In this document: positions 1 through 8,484 of the stretch, in pieces
Position numbering within the stretch: the stretch's first letter is position 1
Layout: every line of letters starts with the position of its first letter
Assembly: GCA_009788135.1 (NCBI GenBank)
Contig: WQSA01000022.1
Span: 1 to 18,350, forward strand
Reading direction: 5' to 3'
Length of the DNA stretch: 18,350 nucleotides
DNA from: Candidatus Fibrimonadales bacterium
GTDB lineage: Bacteria; Fibrobacterota; Fibrobacteria; Fibrobacterales; Fibrobacteraceae
Translations under genes and position numbers: made by a program
Notes under the pieces: generated by a model
Seen by the model: the letters and a program-made list of their open reading frames with translations, nothing else
What the model was told of the DNA's origin: nothing
Databases searched by the model: none

Positions 1-42
1 AAACTTATTTTTGAGTGATTTTAGCCATTATATGCGGAAATT

Positions 43-70
43 ATTCTCCATTCTCAACTCTCAATTCTCA
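43..70. repeat. Four tandem 7-nt repeats (ATTCTCA-like)
   Basis: Four consecutive heptamers read ATTCTCC, ATTCTCA, ACTCTCA and ATTCTCA, followed by ATTAA. They lie about 20 nt upstream of the TTTACTATA element of the first operon. The same heptamer occurs at 17585-17598 (reverse strand) and inside the coding region at 12519-12560. Function unknown. The rest of 1-42 shows no gene. Confidence 0.8.
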
Positions 71-90
71 ATTAAGCGACTAAATCAGCA

Positions 91-101
91 TTTACTATAT
101 T
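91..101 (+). promoter_or_regulatory. Putative promoter element TTTACTATATT before the left surface operon
   Basis: TTTACTATATT ends 10 nt before the ATG at 112. The nine bases TTTACTATA recur at 8586-8594 (+), before the DHH gene, and at 17545-17553 (minus), before the 1670-residue protein, each time in the orientation of the gene. I read it as a -10-type element by position and AT content. No convincing -35 hexamer is visible. This is inference from three sites, and one further copy at 16111-16119 lies inside a gene. Confidence 0.5.
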
Positions 102-111
102 GTACCTATCA

Positions 112-729
112 ATGAAAATCTTGAAGAGTTCCGTTATTGCAGTCTGTTTTGCATTTTCGTCTGCTTTCTCAGACATTGTCTCGGAAAACAGCATAGAAGC
201 TGAAACGGCTATTAAAAGCAATATCATTTTTGGAATTCGTGCTGGCGGAGGCGTTAACAATTTTTCTTTCGGATACAAGGAAGCAGATAAAGAAGTAAAC
301 TTGGGAATTAGCACGGGAGCTGGACTGGCAGTTATAATTCCGCTTACAAGCCGAATCAACTTCAACTCCGGGCTCGATGTATATTATAGAGAATTGTTCT
401 CCGGAAATAGAGATATGCAAGAAATTGCAGTGTCCATTCCTGTTCTCCTCCAATTCAAGATATTTTGGAAAATTTACATAGCCGCAGGCGCTCAATTAGA
501 ATTTCCTTTTGCAACGGAATCGCTCTCTAATTGGAATGACCTCGCTTGTCACAGGTATGCAATTGGCTCTGGACCATCTCTGGAACTTGGCTTAATGACC
601 GATTTGTTCAGATTTGATTTAAAATATACTGTAATTAGAGGCCTGTTCGAAGATATTGAAGATACTTATATTTACATAGATAGAAGTTCGCTTATGCAAT
701 TTGGCTTTGGCATAACTTACTTGTTTTGA
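112..729 (+). CDS. Outer-membrane beta-barrel protein (PorT/OMP_b-brl-like)
   Basis: A 205-residue protein beginning MKILKSSVIAV with a signal peptide probably cleaved after residue 20 (AFS|D). The mature part alternates hydrophobic and polar residues as in membrane beta-strands, contains a PorT-like stretch (EIAVSIPVLLQFKIF, then YIAAGAQL) and ends in an aromatic FGITYLF tail, the usual C-terminal signal of outer-membrane barrels. I infer an 8-10 strand barrel in the outer membrane; its cargo or partner is unknown. I chose ATG at 112 over the in-frame TTG at 100 because the TTG falls inside the putative promoter element. It is the first gene of a likely operon, with only 15 nt to the next start. 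Alternatives are an OmpA-like anchor or a T9SS accessory barrel; sequence alone cannot decide. Confidence 0.75.
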   Translation: MKILKSSVIAVCFAFSSAFSDIVSENSIEAETAIKSNIIFGIRAGGGVNNFSFGYKEADKEVNLGISTGAGLAVIIPLTSRINFNSGLDVYYRELFSGNRDMQEIAVSIPVLLQFKIFWKIYIAAGAQLEFPFATESLSNWNDLACHRYAIGSGPSLELGLMTDLFRFDLKYTVIRGLFEDIEDTYIYIDRSSLMQFGFGITYLF

Positions 730-744
730 GCTACTGGGGTTCGC

Positions 745-2847
745 ATGAAAAAACATTATGCACTTATTTTGTTCTTAGCCGGGATGCTGGTCTCCTGCTC
801 CTCAGACGCAATGGAAGGAAACCCTTTTGCCCCTCCGCTTACAGGAATGATTAGCATAACCGGAACTGCCAAGGTTGGAGAAACGCTCATAGCAAACACC
901 GAATATCTTGGCGGCAGCGGCAATATTTCATTCCAGTGGAAGCGAAACGGAATCAATACCAGTTATAAAGGAAATTACTATACAGTGCAACCCTACGATG
1001 TAAACGCAAATATCACCGTAACCGTAACTCGCTCAGGCAATTCAGGCAATATTACCAGCGCAGTCAGCATTTTTCCAGCGTTTTTGGGAGCTGTGCACAT
1101 AACTGGAACAGTCGAGGTTGGAGAAACGCTCTTGGCCGATATTAGCGGTTTGAACAGCAACGGAGTTATTTTTTACCAATGGAAACGGGAAGGAACAAAT
1201 ATAGGCACTAACAACGAGGCTTACGCAATACAGCCGTCAGATGCTGGCTATAGCATTACTGTAACAATAACAAGTACTGAAAATTCTGGCAGCATTGAAA
1301 GCGAGCCAACAGTTTATGTTCCTTACGTGCTTTCAGGAACTGTTAGCATAAATGGAACGGCTGAAGTCGGAGGAAATCTCCATATAAACGATTATCCTAT
1401 TAACTGCTACGGGGAAGCATTGTATCAATGGAAACGGGGAGGCTCCGATATTGGCGCTAACAGCAGCCATTATACCCTGCAAGCCGATGACGCAGGTTCA
1501 ACAATAACTTTAACAGTAACTTGTTCCGAAAGTACAGGAAGCATTACAAGCAACCCAACAGCCGTAGTATCTTATGAGCTTTTTGGAACGGTTAAAATAG
1601 ATGGAAAGGCTGAGGTTGGGCAAGAGCTCACAGCGAACACCGACAATCTTGGCAACTGCAGCGGAGATATTTTTTATCAATGGAAGCGAGGAAACGCAGG
1701 CATTGGCACCAATAGCAGCACCTATGCCGTACAATACGGCGACGCTGGTTCTGCAATTGCCGTAACAGTGGTTTGCTCCGAAAATACAGGCAGCATTAGC
1801 TCGCAAACAGAAAACGTTGTTTTTCCTGTGCTCACTGGAAAAGTTATAATAACAGGAACTGCCGAAGTCGGTCAAACATTAATTGCAAATACCAACTCTC
1901 TTGACGGTAGCGGAACAATTTCATACCAATGGAAGCGAGGAGAAATAGACATAGCTTATGCTAGAAGCGGAACCTATACCGTGCAATCTTATGATGTAGG
2001 TTATGCAATCTCAGTAACAGTCTCACGTTCCGAAAATGCAGCTAGCGTTAGCAGCGCGAAAACATTTGCCGTTGTTTACCCCGCTGTGTTTTCTGGAACG
2101 GTATCCATAGCATATTCAATGCCTATTGAAGTTGGCCAAATGCTTGCAGCAGATACGCACAATCATAACTGCGATGGAGGATTTATTTCGTACCAATGGA
2201 AACGAGGAGGCGTTGCAATAGGAGCTAACAGCAATACCTATGTTTTGCAAGCGGCAGATTTAGGCTCAACTTTTACAGTAACAGCGACATGCTCAGAAAT
2301 TCCTGGAAGCATTGAAAGCTCCCCTACATCTCCTGTTGTTCTTCCCTTGCTTTCTGGAACGGTATCCATAGCATATTCAATGCCTATTGAAGTTGGCCAA
2401 ATGCTTGCTGTAAACATAACTGGTCTTGGCGGCAGCGGAGATATTTCATATCAATGGAAACGAGGAAGCGCAAATATTGGCACTAACGCCAGTACTTATA
2501 CTGTGCAAGCGGCAGATATAGGTTCAACTATTTCCGTAACCGTAACTCGTTCCAAAAATTCTGGCTACATTAATAGCGAGCAAACGCCAACCGTTATTTA
2601 TCCATTGCTTACCGGAACTGTGAGCATAGTGGGGGTGCCTGAAGCTGGAGAAGAACTTACTGTTGACATAACCGGTCTTGGCGGCAGCGGAGATATTTCA
2701 TATCAATGGATGTTTGAAGATTTAGTTATAATTTCCAATAGCAATTCCTATACAGTGAAAGAAGCTGATGCAGGCAAGACTATTACCGTAATAGTAACAC
2801 GTTCTGGATATTCTGGCAGCATTACTGACAATGCGGGGGTTTTATGA
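745..2847 (+). CDS. Lipoprotein of eight tandem Ig-like repeats
   Basis: A 700-residue protein with a type II signal peptide (lipobox LVSC, lipidated Cys18; Ser at +2). After a short linker come eight repeats of about 85 residues, each starting G-x-V-x-I and carrying an EVGxxL turn, a YQWKR core tryptophan, a YTVQxxDAG motif and an ITVTVxxSxNSGSI strand; this looks like an Ig-like beta-sandwich repeat. Repeat 8 has lost the WKR (QWMFEDL) and is the most diverged. Repeats 6 and 7 carry an AYSMPIEVGQML variant encoded by identical DNA. A surface stalk or adhesin anchored in a membrane by its lipid is likely. It follows the barrel gene by 15 nt and overlaps the next gene by ATGA (2844-2847), so coupled translation is likely. 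Ligand unknown. Confidence 0.8.
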   Translation: MKKHYALILFLAGMLVSCSSDAMEGNPFAPPLTGMISITGTAKVGETLIANTEYLGGSGNISFQWKRNGINTSYKGNYYTVQPYDVNANITVTVTRSGNSGNITSAVSIFPAFLGAVHITGTVEVGETLLADISGLNSNGVIFYQWKREGTNIGTNNEAYAIQPSDAGYSITVTITSTENSGSIESEPTVYVPYVLSGTVSINGTAEVGGNLHINDYPINCYGEALYQWKRGGSDIGANSSHYTLQADDAGSTITLTVTCSESTGSITSNPTAVVSYELFGTVKIDGKAEVGQELTANTDNLGNCSGDIFYQWKRGNAGIGTNSSTYAVQYGDAGSAIAVTVVCSENTGSISSQTENVVFPVLTGKVIITGTAEVGQTLIANTNSLDGSGTISYQWKRGEIDIAYARSGTYTVQSYDVGYAISVTVSRSENAASVSSAKTFAVVYPAVFSGTVSIAYSMPIEVGQMLAADTHNHNCDGGFISYQWKRGGVAIGANSNTYVLQAADLGSTFTVTATCSEIPGSIESSPTSPVVLPLLSGTVSIAYSMPIEVGQMLAVNITGLGGSGDISYQWKRGSANIGTNASTYTVQAADIGSTISVTVTRSKNSGYINSEQTPTVIYPLLTGTVSIVGVPEAGEELTVDITGLGGSGDISYQWMFEDLVIISNSNSYTVKEADAGKTITVIVTRSGYSGSITDNAGVL
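2090..2408 (+). repeat. 58-bp perfect direct repeat (2090-2147 and 2351-2408)
   Basis: The 58 bases starting TTTCTGGAACGGTATCC are identical at 2090-2147 and 2351-2408, exactly 261 nt (87 codons) apart, one Ig-repeat period. Identity stops sharply at the 3' end. A shorter near-identity links repeats 7 and 8 (about 2414-2458 against 2675-2719). This indicates recent duplication or gene conversion between neighbouring repeats. Confidence 0.9.
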
Positions 2848-5800
2848 AAACTTTGTTTGCGGCAGTATTTGCTTTTGCAGCAACAGCATTTTCAAACGAT
2901 TTTTATGAACGAATAGCAGCTTATAAAACTGCAGAAAACGATGTGCTTATTGAACTTAGTCAAAATATAACGCTTGAAGAACTTGTAAATATACCTACGC
3001 CGGAAACAGTTGGCATAACGTTGACAATTCGTGGCGGGAACTTTGCTATTGCACGTGGCATAAGCGGCAATTTATTCACGGTATCCGCAGGAGCAACGCT
3101 TGTTTTGGAAGATATAATTATTGATGGCAATGGAGGCGGCGGAGGTTCGCTTGCAATAGTGGGCGATGGCGGCATGCTTGAAATGTGCGATGGCGCAGTT
3201 TTGCGCAATAATAATGCAGACAATGGCGGTGGCGTGTATGTTGCGAATGGAAAATTTACTATGAGCGGCGGCAAAATAAGCGGCAATGCTGCCACTTTTG
3301 GCGGCGGCGTGTATGTTATAGGCAGCAGCGGCGTATTCAATATGAATGGCGGAGAAATAAACGGCAATGCAGCCTCTTATGGCAGCGGCGTGTATATATC
3401 GAATTCACACGGCGAATCGGAATTTAATTTAAACAGCGGGATAGTAGTTGGAGCAGGCATAAATATAACCTCTGTTGTTCAAGGTTTATACTATCTCAAT
3501 AATGGAGTTGTAATAGCAATAGCTGAACTGGATAGCCAGGACCCATCTGATTACATTGAAGGCAAAAATACTTTTTTGACTGCCTTGCCGGTAACAGCAA
3601 CGGCGGTTTGGGCAATTGAGAATGGCAAGTCTGGCATTTTGTACAGAGACAATGAATTTATAGAAATTCTCGGAGTGGATGTGAAGCCCATTATCGCTGC
3701 ATCTTATACGCTTCTCACAGGGAAAGAAACCAAGCTGACAGACGGATGGTATTTTGCGCAGGGCAATATTTCTTATTCAAGCCGCCTTGCCATATCTGGC
3801 GATGAAGTGCATATTATTCTTGGGGACGGTTCTCATTTGAATGCAAACAATGGAGGAATTGAAGTTGGAAAAGGCAATAGCCTTAGCATTTATTCGCAGT
3901 CAACCGGAGCTAATATGGGCAGGCTAACCGCTACAGGAGGAAGCAGCCAGGCAGGCATTGGCGGTAGTCAAAATGGAGCGGTTGGTACAATAAACATTGC
4001 TGGCGGCGCAATAGAAGCGAGAGGCGGATGGCAAGGAGGCGCAGGCATTGGCACCGGTCTTTCCGGTTTAGACTGCACAATAAACATTTCAGGAGGCTCT
4101 ATCAATGTAAGCGGCGGTGGAAGCGCTGCAGACATTGGCAACGGTTTTGGCGGCTTTGGCTGTACAATAAACAAGCTCAACGGCAATGCAATTGTATTTG
4201 CATCGTCAAACCAAACTTATCTTCCAACTGGCGAAAACCTGGGGCCGGCTATTGTGTTTATTGACAATGAAGGAACTATGCATGGCAATGTTACCATTGC
4301 GCAAAATATTACCCTTAACAGGAATCTATTCATAACAGATGGTGAAACTTTGACAATTCAAAGCGGATATGTATTAACGAATAACGGCATGATAATTCTT
4401 GAGAATGGCGGAAATGTTATTGGAACAGTTGCAGGCAATCAGCCAACGGAACCGGTACTTGTTGTTTCCGGCGACTCGGACTATACTTATGCAAAAGGGG
4501 TACTGACAATTACAGGCAACGGAACTTATGCAATAGGCATGATAGACGGCATAGCCAGCACTAAAGCGGATAGAATTGCAATTGCCTCCGGTGTAAATGC
4601 AAACATCACCTTGTCTGGCGTAAACATTGATATGAGCAATAATGGATTAAGCGCTTTTGATATGAATTATGCAACGGTAAATCTCACTCTTGAAGGCGAA
4701 AATGTTCTCAGAAGCGGAACGGATAGGGCAGGGCTTGAAGCGTCTAATGGCTCAACTCTTGTTATAACGAAAGAAAGCACCGGTTCCCTTGCTGCAAGCG
4801 GCGGTTCAAATGGCGCAGGCATTGGCAGCGCTAGAGGTTTAGATTGCGGCACTATAAGCATATCAGGCGGCACGGTAATTGCTGCAAGCGGTTATTATGG
4901 CACCGGGACAGGCATTGGCGGCGGCGGCTTCGGCGGTTCAGGCGGTGTTATAAATATCACGGGCGGCACTGTAACTGCGAGCGGCGGCGTGTATTATAAC
5001 GGTAGCGATTTGGGTGGCTCAGGCATTGGCGGTTCGGGTGGCATAATAAACATTACGGGAGGAACGGTTAATGCTAGAGGCAGCGGTTCTGCTAATGATA
5101 TAGGTGTTGGAGGAGAGGCTAATGAGGTTGCCAAATTAAAAACAAGCATAACTATCGCTGGAGGTTCGGTTTTCGTAGCGAATAATCTAATCACAGGCAA
5201 TTGGTCAGATGGAATAAAGCGTTACCCGGTAAAGGTAACGGTTGTTGATTCGGAGAATGGCAAAGTTAACGGCGCAAAGGTTATGCGCAGCAATTACACT
5301 ATAAGACCAGCAATAACAGGCGGCAATTATGCAGATGGAAATTTCAATATGCTGGATCGTGGCGTTGCATGGCTTTGGCTTCCAGAAAACTCTCAATTCA
5401 TAGAGGCCAGCAACAATGGAGAATACGGAAGCAATTTGGTTACAGTGGCATTGAGCGGCAACAATTCCGTGACCATCGCTATGAGAACATACGATGCGGT
5501 ACAGGACAACAGCGATATTGCAATGGCACAGGCAAGAATTGAGACAATGGGTTTTGGCCCGGTATCGCAGTCAACTTTAAATACGCTGGGTGCGGCAAGA
5601 GAGTTTGTTGAGAAAGCAATCGCTGAGCTTGATTTGAATGGCGTGGGCGCTGCAGTAAACGATGTTGATTTTGCTGCGGCTGTTGCTATAACCGAAAGCG
5701 ATCCGCTGGGTACAGACGGCGGTTATCGATTTACGGTGAGCTTGAATAAAGGCGGGGGAACAGAGCTGGTTACATCCGTGATTACGCTTGCTATAACCGC

Positions 5801-6926
5801 TTCGCATTGCGATGCTGCGTTCAATTATTATGCATTGATAGCTTCTTATGCTACGGCAAAAGAGGATATGAATATCAAATTATGCCGGGATATTACGCTC
5901 AATTCTCTTGTGAATATTCCAGCTAACGCTAATGGCGCAAAGCTTGCAATCAGCAGCGTTAATCATGCAGAACCTGTCACTCTAATGCGGGGAACGAGCG
6001 GTTATTTATTCACCGTGCAAGCTGGTGCGACTCTTATTTTGGAAAATATAATTATTGATGGCAATAACAATGGAAATTTTGTTGCCGGCAGCAACAGTTC
6101 TCTATTAATGGTCAACAATGGCGGCGCTTTTATTATGAATTCAGGTGCTATTGTGCGCAATAATAATGCGACTAATGGAAATGGCGGCGTATATGTAAGC
6201 AGCGGCGGAACATTCGCCATGACCGGCGGAGAGATAAGCGGGAATGCTGCAAGCTATGGCGTTGCCGTATATGTAGGCAGCGGCGGAACATTCACCATGA
6301 CCGGTGGAGAAATAAGCAGAAATACCGCTGGTTACGGCAGTAGCAGCGCGATATATGCTTCTAGCGGGGGCATATTAAATCTTAATGGAGGCATTGTAGT
6401 TGGAACGGGCACAAGGCACAGCGTTATAACCAACACATATAACCTAAACGCTGGAGAGCCTCCTGCACCAAACAATGCCATAATAGTTGCATGGACCAAG
6501 CCTACCAGCACGAACCCCATAATTTATGCCATAGGCTCAAGCACTCATTTAACCATACTTCCAACCGGAACAGCAACTGCAGTCTGGGCAATTAAAGATG
6601 ACAAATTCGGAATCTCATACGAAAATGGCGAAAATACTGGCTTTATAGAAATCCCGGAAGTATCAGTGGATCCCACATTTGCAATCCCCAAACCGGCCAT
6701 AGCGAAATCCGCCATCAGCGCAAAAGCAGTTGGCAGCGCAATAATTCTGGAAAACCTGCCGCAAAACGCAAAAGTGGAACTCTACAGCCTAAGCGGCAAA
6801 CTTATATCAAGCAAATCATTTAATAGCGCGAATAAAGGTTCAGACAATATGAAAATAGAGGTTCAGGCAAAAGGGATGTATATAGTGAAAATCGGAAACC
6901 GTGTTCTACTCATTCCCGTCCAATAA
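2844..6926 (+). CDS. Giant secreted beta-helix / carbohydrate-binding-like surface protein with T9SS-type sorting domain
   Basis: A 1360-residue protein with signal peptide 1-17 (MKTLFAAVFAF...AFS|N). Residues 18-250 form a beta-helix-like module with GGGVYV, FTMSGGKISGNAA rungs. Residues 271-450 have a TDGWYFAQGN / LSIYSQSTG / AGIGG glycine-rich module. Residues about 549-783 resemble the Cthe_2159-like carbohydrate-binding family (ITLSGVNIDMS, LTLEGENVL, AGIGSARG). Residues 793-985 form a beta-sandwich-like spacer, 991-1250 repeat the first module, and 1290-1360 resemble a T9SS type A sorting domain (NAKVELYSLSGKLISS, then GMYIVKIGNRVLLIPV). I infer secretion across the outer membrane and attachment to the cell surface; the substrate, perhaps plant polysaccharide or host matrix, is not shown. 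Start ATG overlaps the upstream stop as ATGA. The 3' end overlaps the convergent radical SAM gene by 21 nt. Confidence 0.8.
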   Translation: MKTLFAAVFAFAATAFSNDFYERIAAYKTAENDVLIELSQNITLEELVNIPTPETVGITLTIRGGNFAIARGISGNLFTVSAGATLVLEDIIIDGNGGGGGSLAIVGDGGMLEMCDGAVLRNNNADNGGGVYVANGKFTMSGGKISGNAATFGGGVYVIGSSGVFNMNGGEINGNAASYGSGVYISNSHGESEFNLNSGIVVGAGINITSVVQGLYYLNNGVVIAIAELDSQDPSDYIEGKNTFLTALPVTATAVWAIENGKSGILYRDNEFIEILGVDVKPIIAASYTLLTGKETKLTDGWYFAQGNISYSSRLAISGDEVHIILGDGSHLNANNGGIEVGKGNSLSIYSQSTGANMGRLTATGGSSQAGIGGSQNGAVGTINIAGGAIEARGGWQGGAGIGTGLSGLDCTINISGGSINVSGGGSAADIGNGFGGFGCTINKLNGNAIVFASSNQTYLPTGENLGPAIVFIDNEGTMHGNVTIAQNITLNRNLFITDGETLTIQSGYVLTNNGMIILENGGNVIGTVAGNQPTEPVLVVSGDSDYTYAKGVLTITGNGTYAIGMIDGIASTKADRIAIASGVNANITLSGVNIDMSNNGLSAFDMNYATVNLTLEGENVLRSGTDRAGLEASNGSTLVITKESTGSLAASGGSNGAGIGSARGLDCGTISISGGTVIAASGYYGTGTGIGGGGFGGSGGVINITGGTVTASGGVYYNGSDLGGSGIGGSGGIINITGGTVNARGSGSANDIGVGGEANEVAKLKTSITIAGGSVFVANNLITGNWSDGIKRYPVKVTVVDSENGKVNGAKVMRSNYTIRPAITGGNYADGNFNMLDRGVAWLWLPENSQFIEASNNGEYGSNLVTVALSGNNSVTIAMRTYDAVQDNSDIAMAQARIETMGFGPVSQSTLNTLGAAREFVEKAIAELDLNGVGAAVNDVDFAAAVAITESDPLGTDGGYRFTVSLNKGGGTELVTSVITLAITASHCDAAFNYYALIASYATAKEDMNIKLCRDITLNSLVNIPANANGAKLAISSVNHAEPVTLMRGTSGYLFTVQAGATLILENIIIDGNNNGNFVAGSNSSLLMVNNGGAFIMNSGAIVRNNNATNGNGGVYVSSGGTFAMTGGEISGNAASYGVAVYVGSGGTFTMTGGEISRNTAGYGSSSAIYASSGGILNLNGGIVVGTGTRHSVITNTYNLNAGEPPAPNNAIIVAWTKPTSTNPIIYAIGSSTHLTILPTGTATAVWAIKDDKFGISYENGENTGFIEIPEVSVDPTFAIPKPAIAKSAISAKAVGSAIILENLPQNAKVELYSLSGKLISSKSFNSANKGSDNMKIEVQAKGMYIVKIGNRVLLIPVQ
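6711..6926 (+). other. T9SS type A-like C-terminal sorting domain coding segment
   Basis: Encodes residues about 1290-1360 of the giant protein. It shows the family pattern: a first strand with NLPQNAKVELYSLSGKL, a central polar strand and a final GMYIVKIGN strand. The ending RVLLIPVQ is less lysine-rich than the usual VxK terminus. Assignment is from recalled family pattern, not a search. Confidence 0.6.
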
Positions 6927-7754
6927 TTTGCCAATGCAATCCCCAATTTTAGCCCTGTCTCCACCCCAGTCCGGGGCTATAAGAAGTTCCTTTGGGGATT
7001 CGGCGCTTATTCTCTCTATGGCTATATCCGGGGAAACTATGCGAATAACTTCTGCGGCCGCTTTGCAGTATTCTTCAAAAGACAAAAGCTTTATTTTGCC
7101 TTTTTGATATTCCTCTGCAAAGCGAGTTCCCTTGACTATGTGCAGAGGATGAATTTTGATTGAGGAAAATCCGCAGTCTTTTACCAAATTTGCGGTGTTT
7201 ATAAAATCGCTCATGTTTTCGCCGGGAAGTCCGAGTATTATGTGAGCAGTTGTGACAAGACCTGAATTTTTGCAAAGCAGAGCCGCATCGCGCGAGCATT
7301 GCACTGTGTGATTGCGGTTTATTTTTTTCAGAGTCTCATCGTTTGCAGTTTGAATGCCTATTTCCACGATAACAGGTTTTATCTTGCTCAGCTCGGCGAG
7401 CAGTTCTGCAACATCGGTTGGCAAACAGTCTGGGCGAGTTCCTATGGCAAGTCCTACAACATCGCTATTGGAAATAACGGGCGTAAAGATTTCGCGGAGT
7501 TTCTGGACTGGAGCATTCGTGTTTGTATAGCTTTGGAAATAAGCGAGGATTCCGCAATTCTTTTTTCTCACGTTTCTTATGCCGGCTTCAAGCTGCTTTA
7601 AAACAGGCAATTCGGTTTTTGCCGCCGGGCTAAAAGAGCTGTTGTTGCAATATGCGCAAAAACTTGGGCAGTTCAGGCCCGCATTCAGAGAAACTTTGCG
7701 AACCCGCTCGCACTGGGGAAAAAGCTCTCCCAGAAAATCCTTATACAGCTTCAA
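6906..7754 (-). CDS. Radical SAM protein, YhcC / TIGR01212-like
   Basis: A 282-residue radical SAM protein resembling E. coli YhcC along its length: AYFQSYTNT, VGLAIGTRPDCLP, VEIGIQTANDETLKKINRNH, HIILGLPGE, IKIHPLHIVKGT and a late RISAESP. The cluster cysteines are Cys29, Cys33 and Cys36 in CPSFCAYC, the standard CX3CX2C spacing; YhcC-family proteins as I recall them have a longer loop (CPNRDG...GGCxxC), so this copy lacks about nine residues there. Cytoplasmic [4Fe-4S] enzyme; substrate of the family not established to my knowledge. The start is TTG at 7752-7754, whose TTGA contains the stop of the upstream peptidase gene, so coupled translation is likely. The 3' end runs 21 nt into the end of the convergent surface-protein gene. 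Confidence 0.85.
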   Translation of the reverse strand: MKLYKDFLGELFPQCERVRKVSLNAGLNCPSFCAYCNNSSFSPAAKTELPVLKQLEAGIRNVRKKNCGILAYFQSYTNTNAPVQKLREIFTPVISNSDVVGLAIGTRPDCLPTDVAELLAELSKIKPVIVEIGIQTANDETLKKINRNHTVQCSRDAALLCKNSGLVTTAHIILGLPGENMSDFINTANLVKDCGFSSIKIHPLHIVKGTRFAEEYQKGKIKLLSFEEYCKAAAEVIRIVSPDIAIERISAESPKELLIAPDWGGDRAKIGDCIGKLLDGNE

Positions 7755-8470
7755 TTTCTTCTACCGCCTATTAAACCGGCTTTGTATGCCCAGTATAAAA
7801 GTTGCAAAACTGCGCTTATGGCAGCGGCCACGTAAGTCATGGCAGCGGCTGTTAAAACAGAAGAAACAGCGGAAGATTCATTGCCTTGCTTGACTATGCT
7901 CAAATGCTCCAACTGCTTTTTTGCTCTTGCAGAAGCGTCAAATTCAACGGGAACGGTTATCAGAGTGAAAGCGGTTGCCACAGCAAAGAGCGCTACGCCC
8001 AAAACGGCGAGAGAGTGTCCTATTCCAGAATTCATTTCAACGCCTGCGCCGAGCAATATGCCAATTATAACCAGCCATGGTCCAAGATTGCTCCCTATGT
8101 TTGCCACGGGAACTATGGCTGAGCGTACCCACATTGGAAAGTAGTTTTGCGCATGTTGAATTGCGTGCCCGGCTTCGTGCGCGGCAATGCCGGCTGCTGC
8201 CGCTGTGCGGCCTTTGTAAACATCCGGGCTTAAATTAAGCGTTTTGTTCATGGGATTGTAGTGGTCTGAGAGGAAGCCTTTGTGTTCATGCACGCTTACA
8301 TCGGTTATGCCGGCATTTCTCAAAAGCTGTTCCGCGATTTGCGCGCCCGTATAGCCGCTGGCGATTGGAACTTGGTTGGCTTTGGCAAATCGGCTTTTCA
8401 CCATAAAAGCCGCACCGCCGGAAAGCGCAATTGCGATCACCATAATAATCAAATAAATTGGGTCAAGCAT
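7751..8470 (-). CDS. Membrane zinc metallopeptidase, YugP family
   Basis: A 239-residue membrane protein of the usual length for the YugP (Zn_peptidase_2) family. It has an N-terminal membrane segment (residues 5-25), a zinc-binding HEAGH motif (His98, Glu99, His102) within AAHEAGHAIQH, two central hydrophobic segments (about 118-145 and 153-175), the family motif PVEFDASARAKK and a last membrane segment (about 208-232). Predicted to be a gluzincin-type protease in the inner membrane; its natural substrates are not known to me. It has one of the few clear ribosome-binding sites here: AAAGGGGG lies about 7 nt before the ATG at 8470. It is the first gene of a two-gene unit with the radical SAM protein; there is no obvious functional link between the two. 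Confidence 0.9.
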   Translation of the reverse strand: MLDPIYLIIMVIAIALSGGAAFMVKSRFAKANQVPIASGYTGAQIAEQLLRNAGITDVSVHEHKGFLSDHYNPMNKTLNLSPDVYKGRTAAAAGIAAHEAGHAIQHAQNYFPMWVRSAIVPVANIGSNLGPWLVIIGILLGAGVEMNSGIGHSLAVLGVALFAVATAFTLITVPVEFDASARAKKQLEHLSIVKQGNESSAVSSVLTAAAMTYVAAAISAVLQLLYWAYKAGLIGGRRN

Positions 8471-8473
8471 AAT

Positions 8474-8484
8474 ATACCCCCTTT
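8474..8484 (-). promoter_or_regulatory. Strong Shine-Dalgarno (AAGGGGG) of the metallopeptidase gene
   Basis: On the minus strand, AAAAAAGGGGGTATATT precedes the ATG. The purine run is well spaced for ribosome binding and stands out because most other genes in the window have no such sequence. Confidence 0.7.

Noticed and set aside
100..111. TTG at 100 as start of the barrel protein
   Set aside because: It overlaps the putative promoter element, and the ATG at 112 gives a cleaner signal peptide.
2830..2860. A single gene split by a frameshift between the Ig-repeat lipoprotein and the giant protein
   Set aside because: The downstream frame opens with its own ATG and a clear signal peptide, and the ATGA overlap is typical of coupled genes.
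2960..3367. Proline-rich antisense frame (135 codons) in the giant gene
   Set aside because: It is the complement of glycine-rich GGC repeats; composition alone keeps it open.
6950..6979. TAGCCC / GGGCTA inverted repeat as terminator of the left operon
   Set aside because: Long loop, no T-run, and fully explained as radical SAM coding sequence.
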